From: CBDUQI01 sp965369325
GTDB lineage: Bacteria; Pseudomonadota; Gammaproteobacteria; Steroidobacterales; JBCBZW01
Reading direction: 5' to 3'
Assembly (NCBI GenBank): GCA_965369325.1
Contig: CBDUQI010000001.1
Span: 33,621-97,620 of the forward strand
DNA: 64,000 bases
A program made the translations under genes and the position numbers. Of the stretch, positions 1 to 10,047 are shown one piece after another (within the stretch, counting starts at the first letter, position 1; each line of letters begins with the position of its first letter). The notes beneath the pieces were generated by a model. That model was given only the letters and a program-made list of their open reading frames with translations, ran no database searches and had not been told where the DNA came from.

Positions 1-42
1 GGACAAGCCAACGCCGATGGTAGTGAAAGTTCTCGTACGCAT
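1..42 (-). CDS. 5' end of a gene truncated by the window edge
   Basis: Fourteen codons read leftward off the window from an ATG at 42-40 (MRTRTFTTIGVGLS). An AGAGG Shine-Dalgarno-like stretch lies about 8 bases upstream, which is the main reason to believe the start. The basic N-terminus followed by small and hydrophobic residues could be the beginning of a signal peptide, but too little is visible to name the product. Phased CCTGAG repeats lie 90-125 bases upstream. Confidence 0.4.
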   Translation of the reverse strand, partial: MRTRTFTTIGVGLS

Positions 43-130
43 AGCAGATACCTCTTAGTTGACGGGCAAGCCGTCGTTGTGATTTTGCGGATTTGCATCG
101 CGCACGCTAACGCTGGATGGCTGGTGGCGT

Positions 131-168
131 CCTGAGGCACTGCCTGAGATAACCTGAGATTTCGTGAG
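131..168. repeat. Phased CCTGAG direct repeats, possible operator
   Basis: CCTGAG occurs at 131, 143 and 153, followed by the variant CGTGAG at 163. Spacings of 12, 10 and 10 bases put the copies on roughly one face of the helix. They lie in the gap between the end of the CadC-like regulator gene and the start of the truncated gene at 42, so an operator for the latter is possible. This is inference from spacing only. Confidence 0.3.
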
Positions 169-280
169 CGCGACTCGCCAGCGGCACGATCACGCTAGGC
201 ACGCGACACGGCGGGCTAACTAATCGGGTGCAAGCCGACTCGCAGCCAGAGCGGATCGAGACGGCGCCGTCGCCCGAGGG

Positions 281-2167
281 TCAGCGCCGAGGGGCGTCGT
301 CGATACGCGCCACCAGCGCCTGGAAGCGCGGGTCTTCATGCAGGGCGAAGAACTCCGGCCGGGCGGCGAGGAAGGGCACTTGCGGATCGCGGCTTGAGAC
401 GGCCTGTTCGAGCCAGCTCAGGGCAGCGTCCTGATCGCCAAGTTGCGCGTACAGCCCGGCCCTGGCCACCGGTGAGGTGAAGGCCTTCGCCTTTAGCAGA
501 TATCGGAAGACGCCGGCGCGACCATCGGTTTCGAGCACAGTTGCCAGCTCATCGGCCGCTTCGGCATCTGCCGATATGTCGGACAGACGATGCGTGGCCA
601 CCAGTGCCGTGGCTGACTTGTCGTACTCGCGCAAACCCCAATACGCCAGTGATAGCACACGTTGCGTGCGCGCTAAGTCCGGTTGCGCGGCCGCAACCCG
701 CTCCAGCTCCCGGACGGCGGCCTGGAACTCACCGGCGAACATCAACAACATTGCACCATCGGTACTGGCGTAATAATGCGGGTCCAGGCGTTTGACTTCG
801 CCGATCTGCACCAGTGCTTCGTCAAAGCGTTCACGCGCGACCAGCAGCCAGGCGTAGCGGCGTCGGGCGACGGTGTCGTTGGGGTTTAGTTCGATGGCCT
901 CTTGGTAATAGCCCTCCGCAGCCGTAAAATCCCAGCGATCGTAGAAAACCACCTGCGCCAGACAGCCGTAGGCGACGGAGCTGCTTGCATCAAGCTTCAG
1001 CGACAAGCGCACCGACGCCTCGGCACTGCGTAATACCTGTGGCGCGCGTCGGTATTGTTTGAACAACTGCAACTGTGCCTGCGCTTTACCCAGATGCGGT
1101 CCTGGGTCGCTCGGGTATTGCTCGCTGAGTTGCCGGAAGATCACCAACGCCTGCTCAGTCGACGCCGGTTGCTCCAGTGCCAACCAGTACCGCGCACGCA
1201 GATAGCGCTCCAACGCATCGCCGGAGAGGTGACTGACGGGGGGCGGCGCTGGGACTGCCACCGCATGCACGATCCGGCGTGCAATCTGATCAGCCACCTC
1301 ACTCTGGACCTTCAGTACATCGTTGAACGGGCGATCGTAACGTGATGCCCACACGTGGATATCGTCGCTCGCATGAATGAGCTGAGCGGTAATGCGTACG
1401 CGGGCGCCGTCGGCCAGAACCGACCCTTCAACCAGATACTCAGCCCCTAACGCTTTAGCGATGGCGGGCAATGACTTGTCGGTGCTCGCATAGGGCAGCG
1501 TTGAGGTACGCGAGATAACACGCAGGCCGCTTTGTTGCGCCAAGGTCATGATTAGCCCATCAGTAATCGCACCGGCAACAAACTCATCACCACGATCAAC
1601 CGACATGCTGGAGAACGGCAGGACCGCAACCGTGGGTTGCTGGGAATCGGGTACAAATCGCACATACATCAGCGCTGCGCCAAGTAGCACCACACCACTC
1701 ACGAGGGCGTGTCTGACACCCAGCCCCCACGTCCGAGCAGCGGATACGGGCGCCGCTGGCGATGCGAGGTGCACGTCGGCGATCACGCGATATCCAGCGC
1801 CCTTACGTGTTTCGATCAGGTGCGGATTGCGTGCGTCGTCTCGCATCGCTTTTCGCAAGGTACGCACTGCGCCAGTCAACACGTCCTCGGTGACCACTCG
1901 ATTCGCCCACACCGTCGCCAGCAACTGGTCTTTGGAGACGAATTCACCCGCATGGGCCGCTAGCAGGACCAACACCTGCATGGCTTTGGAATTCACGTGG
2001 ACCGGCTCGGGGTTACCTGCGTGCGCCTGCTCACCGACGGCCCTGCCAACCGGGTGATCGACAAGTGTCTGGCAAAACAGGTTGTTGCTATGCGGAAGCG
2101 CTGTCCACGCCCCGACGCAAAACCCCTCTTCCAACGCGCTGATACGCTCGCACAGCCCTTGTTCCAT
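281..2167 (-). CDS. CadC-like membrane transcriptional regulator with TolB-like and TPR domains
   Basis: The protein has about 628 residues. Residues about 50-130 form an OmpR/CadC-type winged helix, with the typical ending IETRKGAGYRVI. One membrane segment follows at about 150-170 (VSGVVLLGAALMYV). A TolB/adenylate-cyclase-associated domain comes next (TVAVLPFSSMS through HVWASRYDRP), then a long tetratricopeptide region to the C-terminus. There is no receiver domain, so it should be a membrane-anchored one-component sensor with a cytoplasmic DNA-binding head and periplasmic repeats. The ATG at 2167 is preferred to the GTG at 2170 because GGGAG lies 5-6 bases before it. Its target cannot be read from the sequence. 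The truncated gene at 1-42 or the secreted protein at 2246 are the closest candidates. Confidence 0.8.
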   Translation of the reverse strand: MEQGLCERISALEEGFCVGAWTALPHSNNLFCQTLVDHPVGRAVGEQAHAGNPEPVHVNSKAMQVLVLLAAHAGEFVSKDQLLATVWANRVVTEDVLTGAVRTLRKAMRDDARNPHLIETRKGAGYRVIADVHLASPAAPVSAARTWGLGVRHALVSGVVLLGAALMYVRFVPDSQQPTVAVLPFSSMSVDRGDEFVAGAITDGLIMTLAQQSGLRVISRTSTLPYASTDKSLPAIAKALGAEYLVEGSVLADGARVRITAQLIHASDDIHVWASRYDRPFNDVLKVQSEVADQIARRIVHAVAVPAPPPVSHLSGDALERYLRARYWLALEQPASTEQALVIFRQLSEQYPSDPGPHLGKAQAQLQLFKQYRRAPQVLRSAEASVRLSLKLDASSSVAYGCLAQVVFYDRWDFTAAEGYYQEAIELNPNDTVARRRYAWLLVARERFDEALVQIGEVKRLDPHYYASTDGAMLLMFAGEFQAAVRELERVAAAQPDLARTQRVLSLAYWGLREYDKSATALVATHRLSDISADAEAADELATVLETDGRAGVFRYLLKAKAFTSPVARAGLYAQLGDQDAALSWLEQAVSSRDPQVPFLAARPEFFALHEDPRFQALVARIDDAPRR

Positions 2168-2245
2168 CACTACTCCCAGCGATGTCTCCCTCTCAGGCGT
2201 TTGACATCGCCAATCGCCGTTTTCTCCGGCGAATAGTGCAAAAGG

Positions 2246-2908
2246 TCAGTTTAGGGCGCGCAGCACGAGCTCGTAGCTCGCCTCAAAACGCCCGCTGGCG
2301 GGAATCGCATCCGTCACCGTCGCGTTTGCCATGACGCTGAACTGATACGTGCCCGCCGGCAGCACGATGGCATCGAGCACATTGCTCTGCACCGGTGGCT
2401 CATTCAGCGCCGCGAACAGGGTTTGCTCGAACAGCACATCAGCCCCTGACACGAGCTTGACCGTCACACCCGCCTGGAACGATGCGAACACATCCGCTGC
2501 CGCAGCGGCGGATATCAAGCCCACCACGCCCACGACAGTGCTCTCGTCCAGACTGAACTCGACAGCATAGTCGGAACGGGCAATACTCAGAATGAAATTG
2601 AAGTTCTCACGCACCGTCTGCGCGATACTCTCCCCACGGGCAACGAGCACACTGTCCCCGAGCGCCGATGTTTGACTCGCAAAGCCCCAGGCCGTGCCGT
2701 CGATGCAATTGTTGTGCGCCCGCACCAGCTCGCGAAAGACCTCAAAATCGGTTGCCTCGGCGGAGTCGCCGACTGAAGGCTCGCTACAGACTTCCGCGAG
2801 CGTGGAGACAAAACGCGTCTGATCGATCAGCGTAAGCTGCCCGGCAAGCACCTCGCCGGCACTTCCAAGCGCCAGAACTAAAACAACGAACCGTCTGATT
2901 AACCACAT
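2246..2908 (-). CDS. Small secreted protein of unknown function
   Basis: The ATG at 2908 gives a 220-residue protein and has GGAG 7 bases upstream, so it is preferred to the GTG at 2935. It opens with a clear signal peptide (MWLIRRFVVLVLALGSAG, cleavage likely after VLA). The mature part has two cysteines (EVCSEP, HNNCIDG) that could pair. Its second half is rich in alternating hydrophobic residues and ends LPAGTYQFSVMANAT, like a beta-sandwich strand pair. I do not recognise the family. It lies 85 bases downstream of the sigma-54 activator on the same strand, so it may be cotranscribed with the T6SS operon or carry its own promoter. Confidence 0.65.
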   Translation of the reverse strand: MWLIRRFVVLVLALGSAGEVLAGQLTLIDQTRFVSTLAEVCSEPSVGDSAEATDFEVFRELVRAHNNCIDGTAWGFASQTSALGDSVLVARGESIAQTVRENFNFILSIARSDYAVEFSLDESTVVGVVGLISAAAAADVFASFQAGVTVKLVSGADVLFEQTLFAALNEPPVQSNVLDAIVLPAGTYQFSVMANATVTDAIPASGRFEASYELVLRALN

Positions 2909-3020
2909 CGCATTGCTCCGTGTTGCCCGGGCCACTTCGAACCCACCCTAATACGTGAACGCCGCGCCAGACAGCCCATCACCCACCGGGCGTTCTGGCC
3001 GGACACATCTTCGGCAGAAC

Positions 3021-4679
3021 TTACTCTCCTTCAGCCAGTTCGAACTTGCTCATCTTAAGTTGTAGGGAGCGCCTCGAAATACCGAGCGACTCTGCCGTTC
3101 TGGTCCGGTTGCCGTTCAGGTGAGCGAGGCGCTGAGAGATAACCTTACTCTCATACGCATCGAGCGCGTCTTTTAGCGTGACAGTCTCCGCGTTCTCTCG
3201 GGCAACCGCCTTGAATTGCGTCCAAGGCTCACCCACCAGTTCGCCCGGCAATTCACGCTCGGAAATACTGTTGCCATCTTCAACAAGGACCACTGCGCGC
3301 TCCAACATGTTGCGCAGCTCGCGCACGTTACCAGGAAAGTCGTGTTGCATTAGCACATCCAGTGCCATTGGCGTGACTCCTTGGATTTTTTTTCCATGAA
3401 CAGCGGCGAAACCTTCGGTAAAGTGACTTATTAATGCCGGCAGATCGTCGCGGCGCTCGCGCAACGCTGGCACCAAAATTGGGAAGACCTGCAAACGATA
3501 GAATAAATCCTGTCGAAACTTACCCTCCTCAACCCGCTGGCGCAGGTCGTGGTGCGATGCCGCCAGCACTCGCACATCCACTTTGCGGCTTTCGGTACTC
3601 CCAAGCGGGCGAATCTCGCCTTCTTGCAACGCGCGTAACAACTTCGCTTGCAAGCCCATAGGCAGATCGCCGATTTCATCTAGAAACAGCGTGCCGCCAT
3701 TCGCCGCTTCAAACAGGCCCTGACGATCCTCTGTTGCGCCGGTAAAAGCACCTTTGCGGTACCCAAACAACTCACTCTCAAGCAGTTGCTCCGGCACCGC
3801 TGCGCAGTTTTGTGGCACAAAGCGCCCCGCCTTTCGCCGCCCATTGTTGTGCAGGGCCTGAGCAACCAATTCCTTGCCGACCCCGGTCTCGCCCCGCACC
3901 AGTACCGTGAGGTCGGTATCGGCCACTTTCTCGATAAGCTCGAACAGGCGTTGCATTGGCTTGGAGCTGCCAATAATGTCAGAGAAGTCGCACCGGCCAT
4001 AAACACGGCTTCGAAGACGCTGGTTCTCCTGCTCCAGGTCGCGGTTCGACTCGTTGAGGACGGCGATCAGGCGATGATTCTCCTCAAGCAGGCGCGCGTT
4101 GTTGATTGATACGGCGGCCTGTGAGGCAAAAGCGTGCACCAGCTCTTCCTGTTCTGGTCGGAACGCAATCTTCTCCCGACTAACGGGGTCTCTAGCGTTG
4201 CACAACTCAAGAACACCCACGGTAAATTCCTGCGGCCGATTCAGCGGCGCAAGCAACAGCGACTGCGTAAAGTAACCGGATTGCTGATCGGCTCGAAGGC
4301 GCTCGCTGAAATTGAACGCGCCCGACGCCTGCACATCGTCTACGCGCACCGGCGTGCCTGAGAAGGCACAGTACGCTTCGACATTGCGCGAATTTGGACG
4401 ACCGCCCGCATACAACTCGATGGGCTGGAAATCACCCAAGCTCGTTTCGGTAACATCGTTCTCAATCACCTGGCCGATGAGTCGACGACCACTTGGATCA
4501 AGAATGTACAGCCGCCCCGACTCGGCATCAGTCAGCCTGCGCGCGGCACGCAAAATCAAGCTCAACAGACGATCAAGATCTTTCTCGGTCGAGATTGCCG
4601 TCATGATCTGTAACAAGCGCTCCTGGGCGCCGTTCGATGCGGCAAACGACTTTTTCATTGACGAACACTCATCACTCAC
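3021..4679 (-). CDS. vasH: Sigma-54-dependent activator, GAF-AAA+-Fis (VasH-like)
   Basis: This is a 552-residue bacterial enhancer-binding protein. Residues about 25-200 form a GAF sensor domain. The AAA+ domain has Walker A GETGVGKE (263-270), the sigma-54-contacting loop GAFTGA (310-315) and LFLDEIGDLP (331-340). A Fis-type helix-turn-helix ends the protein (NRTRTAESLGISRRSLQLKM). It therefore should activate RpoN promoters. The GTG start at 4679 directly abuts the clpV stop; an ATG at 4658 is an alternative. VasH-type activators next to clpV are established regulators of hcp operons in Vibrio cholerae. Here both hcp genes carry matching -24/-12 elements (33175, 47520). The signal sensed by the GAF domain is unknown. 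Confidence 0.9.
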   Translation of the reverse strand: MSDECSSMKKSFAASNGAQERLLQIMTAISTEKDLDRLLSLILRAARRLTDAESGRLYILDPSGRRLIGQVIENDVTETSLGDFQPIELYAGGRPNSRNVEAYCAFSGTPVRVDDVQASGAFNFSERLRADQQSGYFTQSLLLAPLNRPQEFTVGVLELCNARDPVSREKIAFRPEQEELVHAFASQAAVSINNARLLEENHRLIAVLNESNRDLEQENQRLRSRVYGRCDFSDIIGSSKPMQRLFELIEKVADTDLTVLVRGETGVGKELVAQALHNNGRRKAGRFVPQNCAAVPEQLLESELFGYRKGAFTGATEDRQGLFEAANGGTLFLDEIGDLPMGLQAKLLRALQEGEIRPLGSTESRKVDVRVLAASHHDLRQRVEEGKFRQDLFYRLQVFPILVPALRERRDDLPALISHFTEGFAAVHGKKIQGVTPMALDVLMQHDFPGNVRELRNMLERAVVLVEDGNSISERELPGELVGEPWTQFKAVARENAETVTLKDALDAYESKVISQRLAHLNGNRTRTAESLGISRRSLQLKMSKFELAEGE

Positions 4680-7298
4680 TCACACGAAACTGTACCGGAA
4701 CGCACCATCGTCACCGAGTGATACTTCCAGTCGCTCTGGCGCTGGATCGGTGCCGAGTTTACCCAGCACTTCGGTGGAAATATCGGGCACCAGTGTCTCG
4801 TTAATAACGTAATCGATATTTCGTGCGCCGGTCTCCACCTCTTGACACCGTGCAACAATCTGGTCAGCAACTTTTTCGTGAAACACCAGCTCTATGCGCT
4901 GCGCGTGACCCAGGCGTCTAATTAGCTTGCCCAACTTCAGATCGACGATCTCCCTCAACACCTCATCCGCAAGTGGCAGATACGGCACGATGTTCATACG
5001 CGCCAGCAACGCCGGTTTGAAGTGACTGGACAGGCTCGGGCGAATCTGCCGCGATAACTCAACCGGATCTACATTCTTGTTATCTTGCCAGTGCTGCAAG
5101 ATCTGCTCAGAGGCCAGATTGCTGGTCAAAAACACGATCGTGTTGCGGAAATTCACCGTCAGGCTCTGCCCGTCTGCTAACTCACCTTTGTCGAACAACT
5201 GATAAAACAGATTCATGACATCAGGATGCGCTTTTTCCACCTCATCCAGCAGGACGACGGAGTACGGGCGCTGGCGTACTGCCTCGGTCAGCATCCCGCC
5301 TTTATCAGAATCGACATAACCAGGCGGCGAGCCGATGAGTCGGGACACCGAATGCTTTTCCATAAATTCCGACATATTGACCGTGGTCATGAACCGTTCA
5401 CCGCCAAACATAAGGTCCGCCACACCCAGCGCAGTCTCGGTCTTACCCACACCACTCGGCCCCACCAACAGGAACACGCCGATTGGTGCATCGGGATTGG
5501 CCATCCCCGCTTTGGATGCGCGAATGCGCTGATCAAGTACGGCAATCGCGTGATCTTGACCTTTTATGCGAGCCTGGAGACCCTCAGAGAAATCAAGCAC
5601 ACTACTGGCCTGATCGCGCACCATTTTACCGAGCGGGATGCCAGTCCAATCCGATATCACCTGCGCGACGGTATCCGGGCTGGCTTCATGCGCCACCAGC
5701 GGGTCGCCCTGTTGAAGCTCCGCGAGGCGCTCGCATACGCCGGCGAGTTCTTCACGCGAGCCCGGGCTGCTCGGGTCTTCTTGGTCCTGCGCGGCCAACT
5801 GCGCACGCAGTTCCAACACGCGGCTCGCGAGGGTTTTCTCCTCGTGCCAACGTATCTCAACGGCGGCACGCGCCTGGTCGGTCGATTCCATTTCCAGCAC
5901 CAACTCACTCACCCGCGCGTGCGCCTGACTCACGCCCGTGTCGATATCACGCTGTATCGCCTGTCGCTCACGTTCCAGAATCCGCATTTGGGACTCTAGG
6001 CTTTCGAGCGCAGCGGGCTTGGTGCTCTGGCTGAGCTTAACTCTGGCACTGGCAGTATCAAGCACATCGACCGATTTATCAGGCAGCAGGCGCCCAGAAA
6101 TGTATCGAGCGGACATTTCGGCCGCAGCAACAATGGCATCATCGCGCACATACACACCGTGCGCTTTCTCATACACCTTACGCAGCCCACGCATGATAAT
6201 CGTGGCTTGCTCCGGCGTGGGCTCCGCCAGCTTGATCGGATGAAACCGCCGAGCAAGCGCCGCGTCCTTTTCTATATATTTTTTGTACTCCGACCAGGTG
6301 GTCGCAGCAATCGTACGTAACTCACCGCGTGCCAAGGCAGGCTTGAGGATATTCGCCGCGTCACCGGTACCAGCCGCGCCACCGGCACCAATCAACGTAT
6401 GCACTTCATCGATAAATAGAACGATCGGTTTTTCGGATGCCTTTACCGCCTGGATCACTGACTTCAAACGCTTTTCGAACTCGCCACGTACACTAGCCCC
6501 CGCCTGCATTGCCTGCAGGTCCAACGCCAGCAAACTAACCTCTTTCATGCTATCGGGCACTTCGCCGGCAGCGATACGCAGGGCAAGTCCTTCAACGAGA
6601 GCCGTCTTGCCCACACCCGCTTCACCCACTGCAAGTGGATTGTTCTTTCGGCGCCGCCCAAGCACGTCGATAAGTTGGCGAATTTCTTCATCGCGGCAAA
6701 AAATGGGATCGATCTCGCCGGCGCGTGCGTTGGCCGTTAGGTCCTGTGCATACAGTGCCAGCGGCCCATCATCGCCGAGCGTACTGCCGGGCCCATCTAC
6801 GGTGCCAGCGCTTGCTGCTCTTGGTTCGGCGCTAGCCTCAAGGAGCTCCGGCAGCGATTTGCGCAACCGTTCATGGGAGATTGCAGCAAGCTCATCGGCA
6901 GCATCCAGCTGTGCGCATAACTGGCGATTTATCAGTAGCGACAACAACAGCACGCCGGAGCATACCTCTTTGTGCTCAAACTCAATAGACCCCAGAAGCC
7001 ACGCCTCCTGGAACCAGTCAATCAACAACGCGGAGTAAACCGGACGCTCACCGTGGCCTGTCTTGCCCTGCTCCAACTGCCGGTGTACGCCCGCCAACAC
7101 CCGATCAGCATCCACATCGAAATGGCGCAATATCGTATGCACGTCATGATTGGGTTCGTTTAGGAACGCGGCAAACAGGTGCTCGACGGCAATCTCGTAG
7201 TTACCACGCTCGATGCAAGCCTCAGCCGCGTCCCCCAAAGCACGTCGGCAATACGGGCTAAGTCGCCGGATCAAAGGCTTTAACGCAACATTTACCAT
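4680..7298 (-). CDS. clpV: T6SS sheath-disassembly ATPase ClpV (TssH)
   Basis: The 872-residue protein has the full ClpV plan. An N-terminal Clp-N domain (ALGDAAEACIERGNYEIAVE) precedes a first AAA+ module with Walker A GEAGVGKTAL and LFIDEVHTLIGAGG. A short coiled-coil middle domain and a second AAA+ module with GPSGVGKTET and the C-terminal ClpB D2-small domain follow. It extracts TssC from contracted sheaths so TssB/TssC can be reused. The ATG at 7298 has AGGAG 8 bases upstream. It overlaps the end of tssG by 7 bases. The acidic C-terminus (LGDDGAFRYSFV) is family-typical. Confidence 0.95.
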   Translation of the reverse strand: MVNVALKPLIRRLSPYCRRALGDAAEACIERGNYEIAVEHLFAAFLNEPNHDVHTILRHFDVDADRVLAGVHRQLEQGKTGHGERPVYSALLIDWFQEAWLLGSIEFEHKEVCSGVLLLSLLINRQLCAQLDAADELAAISHERLRKSLPELLEASAEPRAASAGTVDGPGSTLGDDGPLALYAQDLTANARAGEIDPIFCRDEEIRQLIDVLGRRRKNNPLAVGEAGVGKTALVEGLALRIAAGEVPDSMKEVSLLALDLQAMQAGASVRGEFEKRLKSVIQAVKASEKPIVLFIDEVHTLIGAGGAAGTGDAANILKPALARGELRTIAATTWSEYKKYIEKDAALARRFHPIKLAEPTPEQATIIMRGLRKVYEKAHGVYVRDDAIVAAAEMSARYISGRLLPDKSVDVLDTASARVKLSQSTKPAALESLESQMRILERERQAIQRDIDTGVSQAHARVSELVLEMESTDQARAAVEIRWHEEKTLASRVLELRAQLAAQDQEDPSSPGSREELAGVCERLAELQQGDPLVAHEASPDTVAQVISDWTGIPLGKMVRDQASSVLDFSEGLQARIKGQDHAIAVLDQRIRASKAGMANPDAPIGVFLLVGPSGVGKTETALGVADLMFGGERFMTTVNMSEFMEKHSVSRLIGSPPGYVDSDKGGMLTEAVRQRPYSVVLLDEVEKAHPDVMNLFYQLFDKGELADGQSLTVNFRNTIVFLTSNLASEQILQHWQDNKNVDPVELSRQIRPSLSSHFKPALLARMNIVPYLPLADEVLREIVDLKLGKLIRRLGHAQRIELVFHEKVADQIVARCQEVETGARNIDYVINETLVPDISTEVLGKLGTDPAPERLEVSLGDDGAFRYSFV

Positions 7299-8314
7299 CG
7301 ATATTCTCCTGCGAACCTAGCGCCCACCGTACCCGCGCGCGATGCCAACCAACTATCCCTACCAAGTTGTCCGGCACCCGCCCCTCCAAGTAAGGTGCTC
7401 TGTTCATCGGCATGCCTCAAGCGAAGTTGCAGTTCGTAATCCAGCGGACGCGATAGCACTCTTTCCATTAGGCTGGCAAGCATCCGTCGACGCTCACCCC
7501 CAGCCTGCAACGATTCAAACTGTCGGCGCGTAAGATCGCGTATGTGCAGGCGCAAACCCGCGCCGCGATCGGCCACTGTACTTCCCAAGCTTAGATCGCG
7601 GCCGAGGGTACTGGCGCGTCGGCCCAACCGGCACTGCTGATCTTCGGGGATATCCATATGCCCCAGCACGAACTGTTCGATACGCACATCCAGGCGCAAC
7701 ATCGAGCAAAGGATTTTTCGAAGCATTGGCGCGGAGCACTCCTGACGCGAGAGCCCCCCCAGCAGCGTCAACAGCCGCGTTGGGGCGAACGGCAAATCGG
7801 CGGCGTTGTCGCCAGGTAGGCCGATCAGCGCCAACGCGCGCCGAGAGAACACATCCCGGCCATCCGCCTGATACTCCATGTAGTATCGATACTTTTTCCA
7901 ACAACGGTAGAGCAACGCGTACAGTCGATGATGAAATACATCCACAAAGTGGCGTTGCGGACTCTCCTGGTCTTCATCATGAAGAAATCGTTCGGAGTAA
8001 AAATCCGGTAGGGGTGAATCCACACCGTACAAACCGAAAAAATTGACGGTCAAGCGATAGCGTTCTCGCTCGTCATCAACATCCAGCGGTGGCAACACCT
8101 CCAGCGCATCCAGATCGCTGCTCGGAAAGGCCAGCGATGTACTGGGTCGGATTTGAAGTAACTCATCAAGGGTACTGGGCTCGCCCCGCCAGTCAGGCAC
8201 CTGGCTAAGATGCTGCTCAAGCAGGTGGATCGCCTGGAAAAAATCAAAGCGATAAGGCCGCGCCATTAGTTGCGCAATTACATTATCGGTCGGTTGCCTG
8301 ACCTCGGTAACCAC
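7292..8314 (-). CDS. tssG: T6SS baseplate subunit TssG
   Basis: This 340-residue protein of the TssG/VasB/ImpH family carries the typical N-terminal RPYRFDFFQAIHLLEQ and the GLSRQECSAPMLRKIL region. TssG joins TssK, TssF and TssE in the baseplate wedge. The GTG at 8314 has GAGG 8 bases upstream and lies inside the end of tssF (37-base overlap). An ATG at 8266 would still keep the conserved core but lacks a ribosome site. It overlaps clpV by 7 bases at its 3' end, indicating translational coupling along the operon. Confidence 0.9.
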   Translation of the reverse strand: MVTEVRQPTDNVIAQLMARPYRFDFFQAIHLLEQHLSQVPDWRGEPSTLDELLQIRPSTSLAFPSSDLDALEVLPPLDVDDERERYRLTVNFFGLYGVDSPLPDFYSERFLHDEDQESPQRHFVDVFHHRLYALLYRCWKKYRYYMEYQADGRDVFSRRALALIGLPGDNAADLPFAPTRLLTLLGGLSRQECSAPMLRKILCSMLRLDVRIEQFVLGHMDIPEDQQCRLGRRASTLGRDLSLGSTVADRGAGLRLHIRDLTRRQFESLQAGGERRRMLASLMERVLSRPLDYELQLRLRHADEQSTLLGGAGAGQLGRDSWLASRAGTVGARFAGEYRW

Positions 8315-10038
8315 TTGAATACCTCATCGCTATCGCGATCAACCAAACTAAGTTGATGAAAGGAATTAAGGCCCGCGAACGAGCCCAAGAACTCGTCCAA
8401 AACGCACCCAAACGCATACACCGCCCCAAGGCTTCTAAAATCCGTCCGCGACACCGACAAGCGCGTCGACACACCGCGGATGGGCAATCCTCGGTACAGG
8501 CGATTGGCCGGAGCGCTACTGATCACCCGCAGACTCCCAAGTTGTTTTGCTGTGCGACGCCCGGCGGGCGCATCGACTTTCCCTTTGAAATCGTAGGTGT
8601 TCAATACGGTTCGCAACGTATCTGTATTTAGCAACGTGGTGTAATTGGCAGACATATTGGCCACCAGTTGCCACAATGTGTGCTCGCCCAGCGGCGGCTC
8701 AAGGTGACGGCTTGGGCGAATTAGGTTCTTGAACGTCGCAAACTCGGGTGAGGTTGAAGTGCTTACACGGATGTCACCAGGATCTAACGCGTGCGGCAGA
8801 TTTCCGTTACTACATGTCAGATCAACCGATACCGTTTGCTCGCGGCGTGCTGTGGGCTCGCTGTGCACAACGAAGGAGACGTAAGCGTTGCCCAAGCCGC
8901 CCTGCGGCGCTTGAGCGAATCTCAAGCGGTAGTAGTCACGATCAGTCGGATCAGATTGATGCTCGAATGATTCGAATCGATGAAATACTTTCTTCTCGCG
9001 CTCACCCGCCACATACCCAGCACAGGCATCTACCGCATACAGCTCACAATGCATCCCTTTGGCACGCTCCACCACCAATGGATACTCGCTGTGCGAGGCC
9101 TCCAGCGGAATCGGCCGCGCCGTGCCTTCAAACAGATTCACAATGGGCACACAATTAATCCGCAGAGCCTGCGCTTCGCGAATCCCTGAAAAATCCAGAT
9201 GCCGATCGAAGTTGATAGTTAGTACAAGCTGATCCGCACCGTGTTCACCAAGCGCCGAGGCAATACGCCCAAAACCGTTGAGATCAACAAACAACTGATG
9301 CTCAGGAAAACAAAAATACTCCTGCAAGCCGAGATAACCGCTCGCAACTGAGCCGGTCTCCGGAAGCAGCTCTTCGCCCTCAACACGCTGCGGCGCCGAG
9401 AAGGCCTTTGAGGACAATTCAACACGTGCGACCGGCTGCCCGCCGGACAGGCATACCGCCTGCACATCGCGGGTGTGGTGCAGCAAAAATCGATATAGGT
9501 CCGCCGCCCGATCAAGTTGATCATTTAGGTAAAACCGAAGCCCGTCCTCGGTATCGGCAAACCCTGCGTTCGGCCACACAGAGAATGACAACTCGAGTGC
9601 GGCATGTGACCGATGCTCACGCACGACCAAATCTTCAAGACCCAGTGGATGCAAAGCCACCGACCTGCTGGTGCGGAAAAGGCAACGAGAGCCGTCCACA
9701 GGAATCGACTGCACTTCGGTGCCCGCAGGAACCACCCGGGTCTCGGAAAACGCATTTGGTACCGGCGTGAATTCAAGAACAGACATCGCTGGCACTGGCC
9801 GCAGATAGTGCGGCCACCACAGGCCAAGCAGGCTCTGAATAATCTCAGGGAACTCATCGTCGAGTTTCTCACGCAGGCGTCCGGTCAGGAACGCGAACCC
9901 CTCGAACAAGCGTTCAACGTCCGGGTCGCTGGCGTCCTTGGCCAAAAACCCCGCTATGTCCCAATGCTCACGCGCCGCGCGCTGGCGCATATCGCGCAGG
10001 TACTCAAGTTCATCAAGATAGTAGGCGTTGCGTGGCAT
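8278..10038 (-). CDS. tssF: T6SS baseplate subunit TssF
   Basis: The 586-residue protein starts MPRNAYYLDELEYLRDM and continues with the invariant-looking GFAFLTGRLREKLDDEFPEI of the TssF/VasA/ImpG family. Length is normal for the family. Two TssF and one TssG form the wedge core that binds TssK and sits around the VgrG spike. The ATG at 10038 has AGGA upstream. The gene follows tssE with a 9-base gap and overlaps tssG. Confidence 0.93.
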   Translation of the reverse strand: MPRNAYYLDELEYLRDMRQRAAREHWDIAGFLAKDASDPDVERLFEGFAFLTGRLREKLDDEFPEIIQSLLGLWWPHYLRPVPAMSVLEFTPVPNAFSETRVVPAGTEVQSIPVDGSRCLFRTSRSVALHPLGLEDLVVREHRSHAALELSFSVWPNAGFADTEDGLRFYLNDQLDRAADLYRFLLHHTRDVQAVCLSGGQPVARVELSSKAFSAPQRVEGEELLPETGSVASGYLGLQEYFCFPEHQLFVDLNGFGRIASALGEHGADQLVLTINFDRHLDFSGIREAQALRINCVPIVNLFEGTARPIPLEASHSEYPLVVERAKGMHCELYAVDACAGYVAGEREKKVFHRFESFEHQSDPTDRDYYRLRFAQAPQGGLGNAYVSFVVHSEPTARREQTVSVDLTCSNGNLPHALDPGDIRVSTSTSPEFATFKNLIRPSRHLEPPLGEHTLWQLVANMSANYTTLLNTDTLRTVLNTYDFKGKVDAPAGRRTAKQLGSLRVISSAPANRLYRGLPIRGVSTRLSVSRTDFRSLGAVYAFGCVLDEFLGSFAGLNSFHQLSLVDRDSDEVFKWLPRSGNRPIM

Positions 10039-10047
10039 ATCTATTTC

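Noticed and set aside
5226..5999. 257-codon plus-strand frame opposite clpV
   Set aside because: It lies wholly within clpV, has no ribosome site, and its product resembles no protein. clpV is unambiguous.
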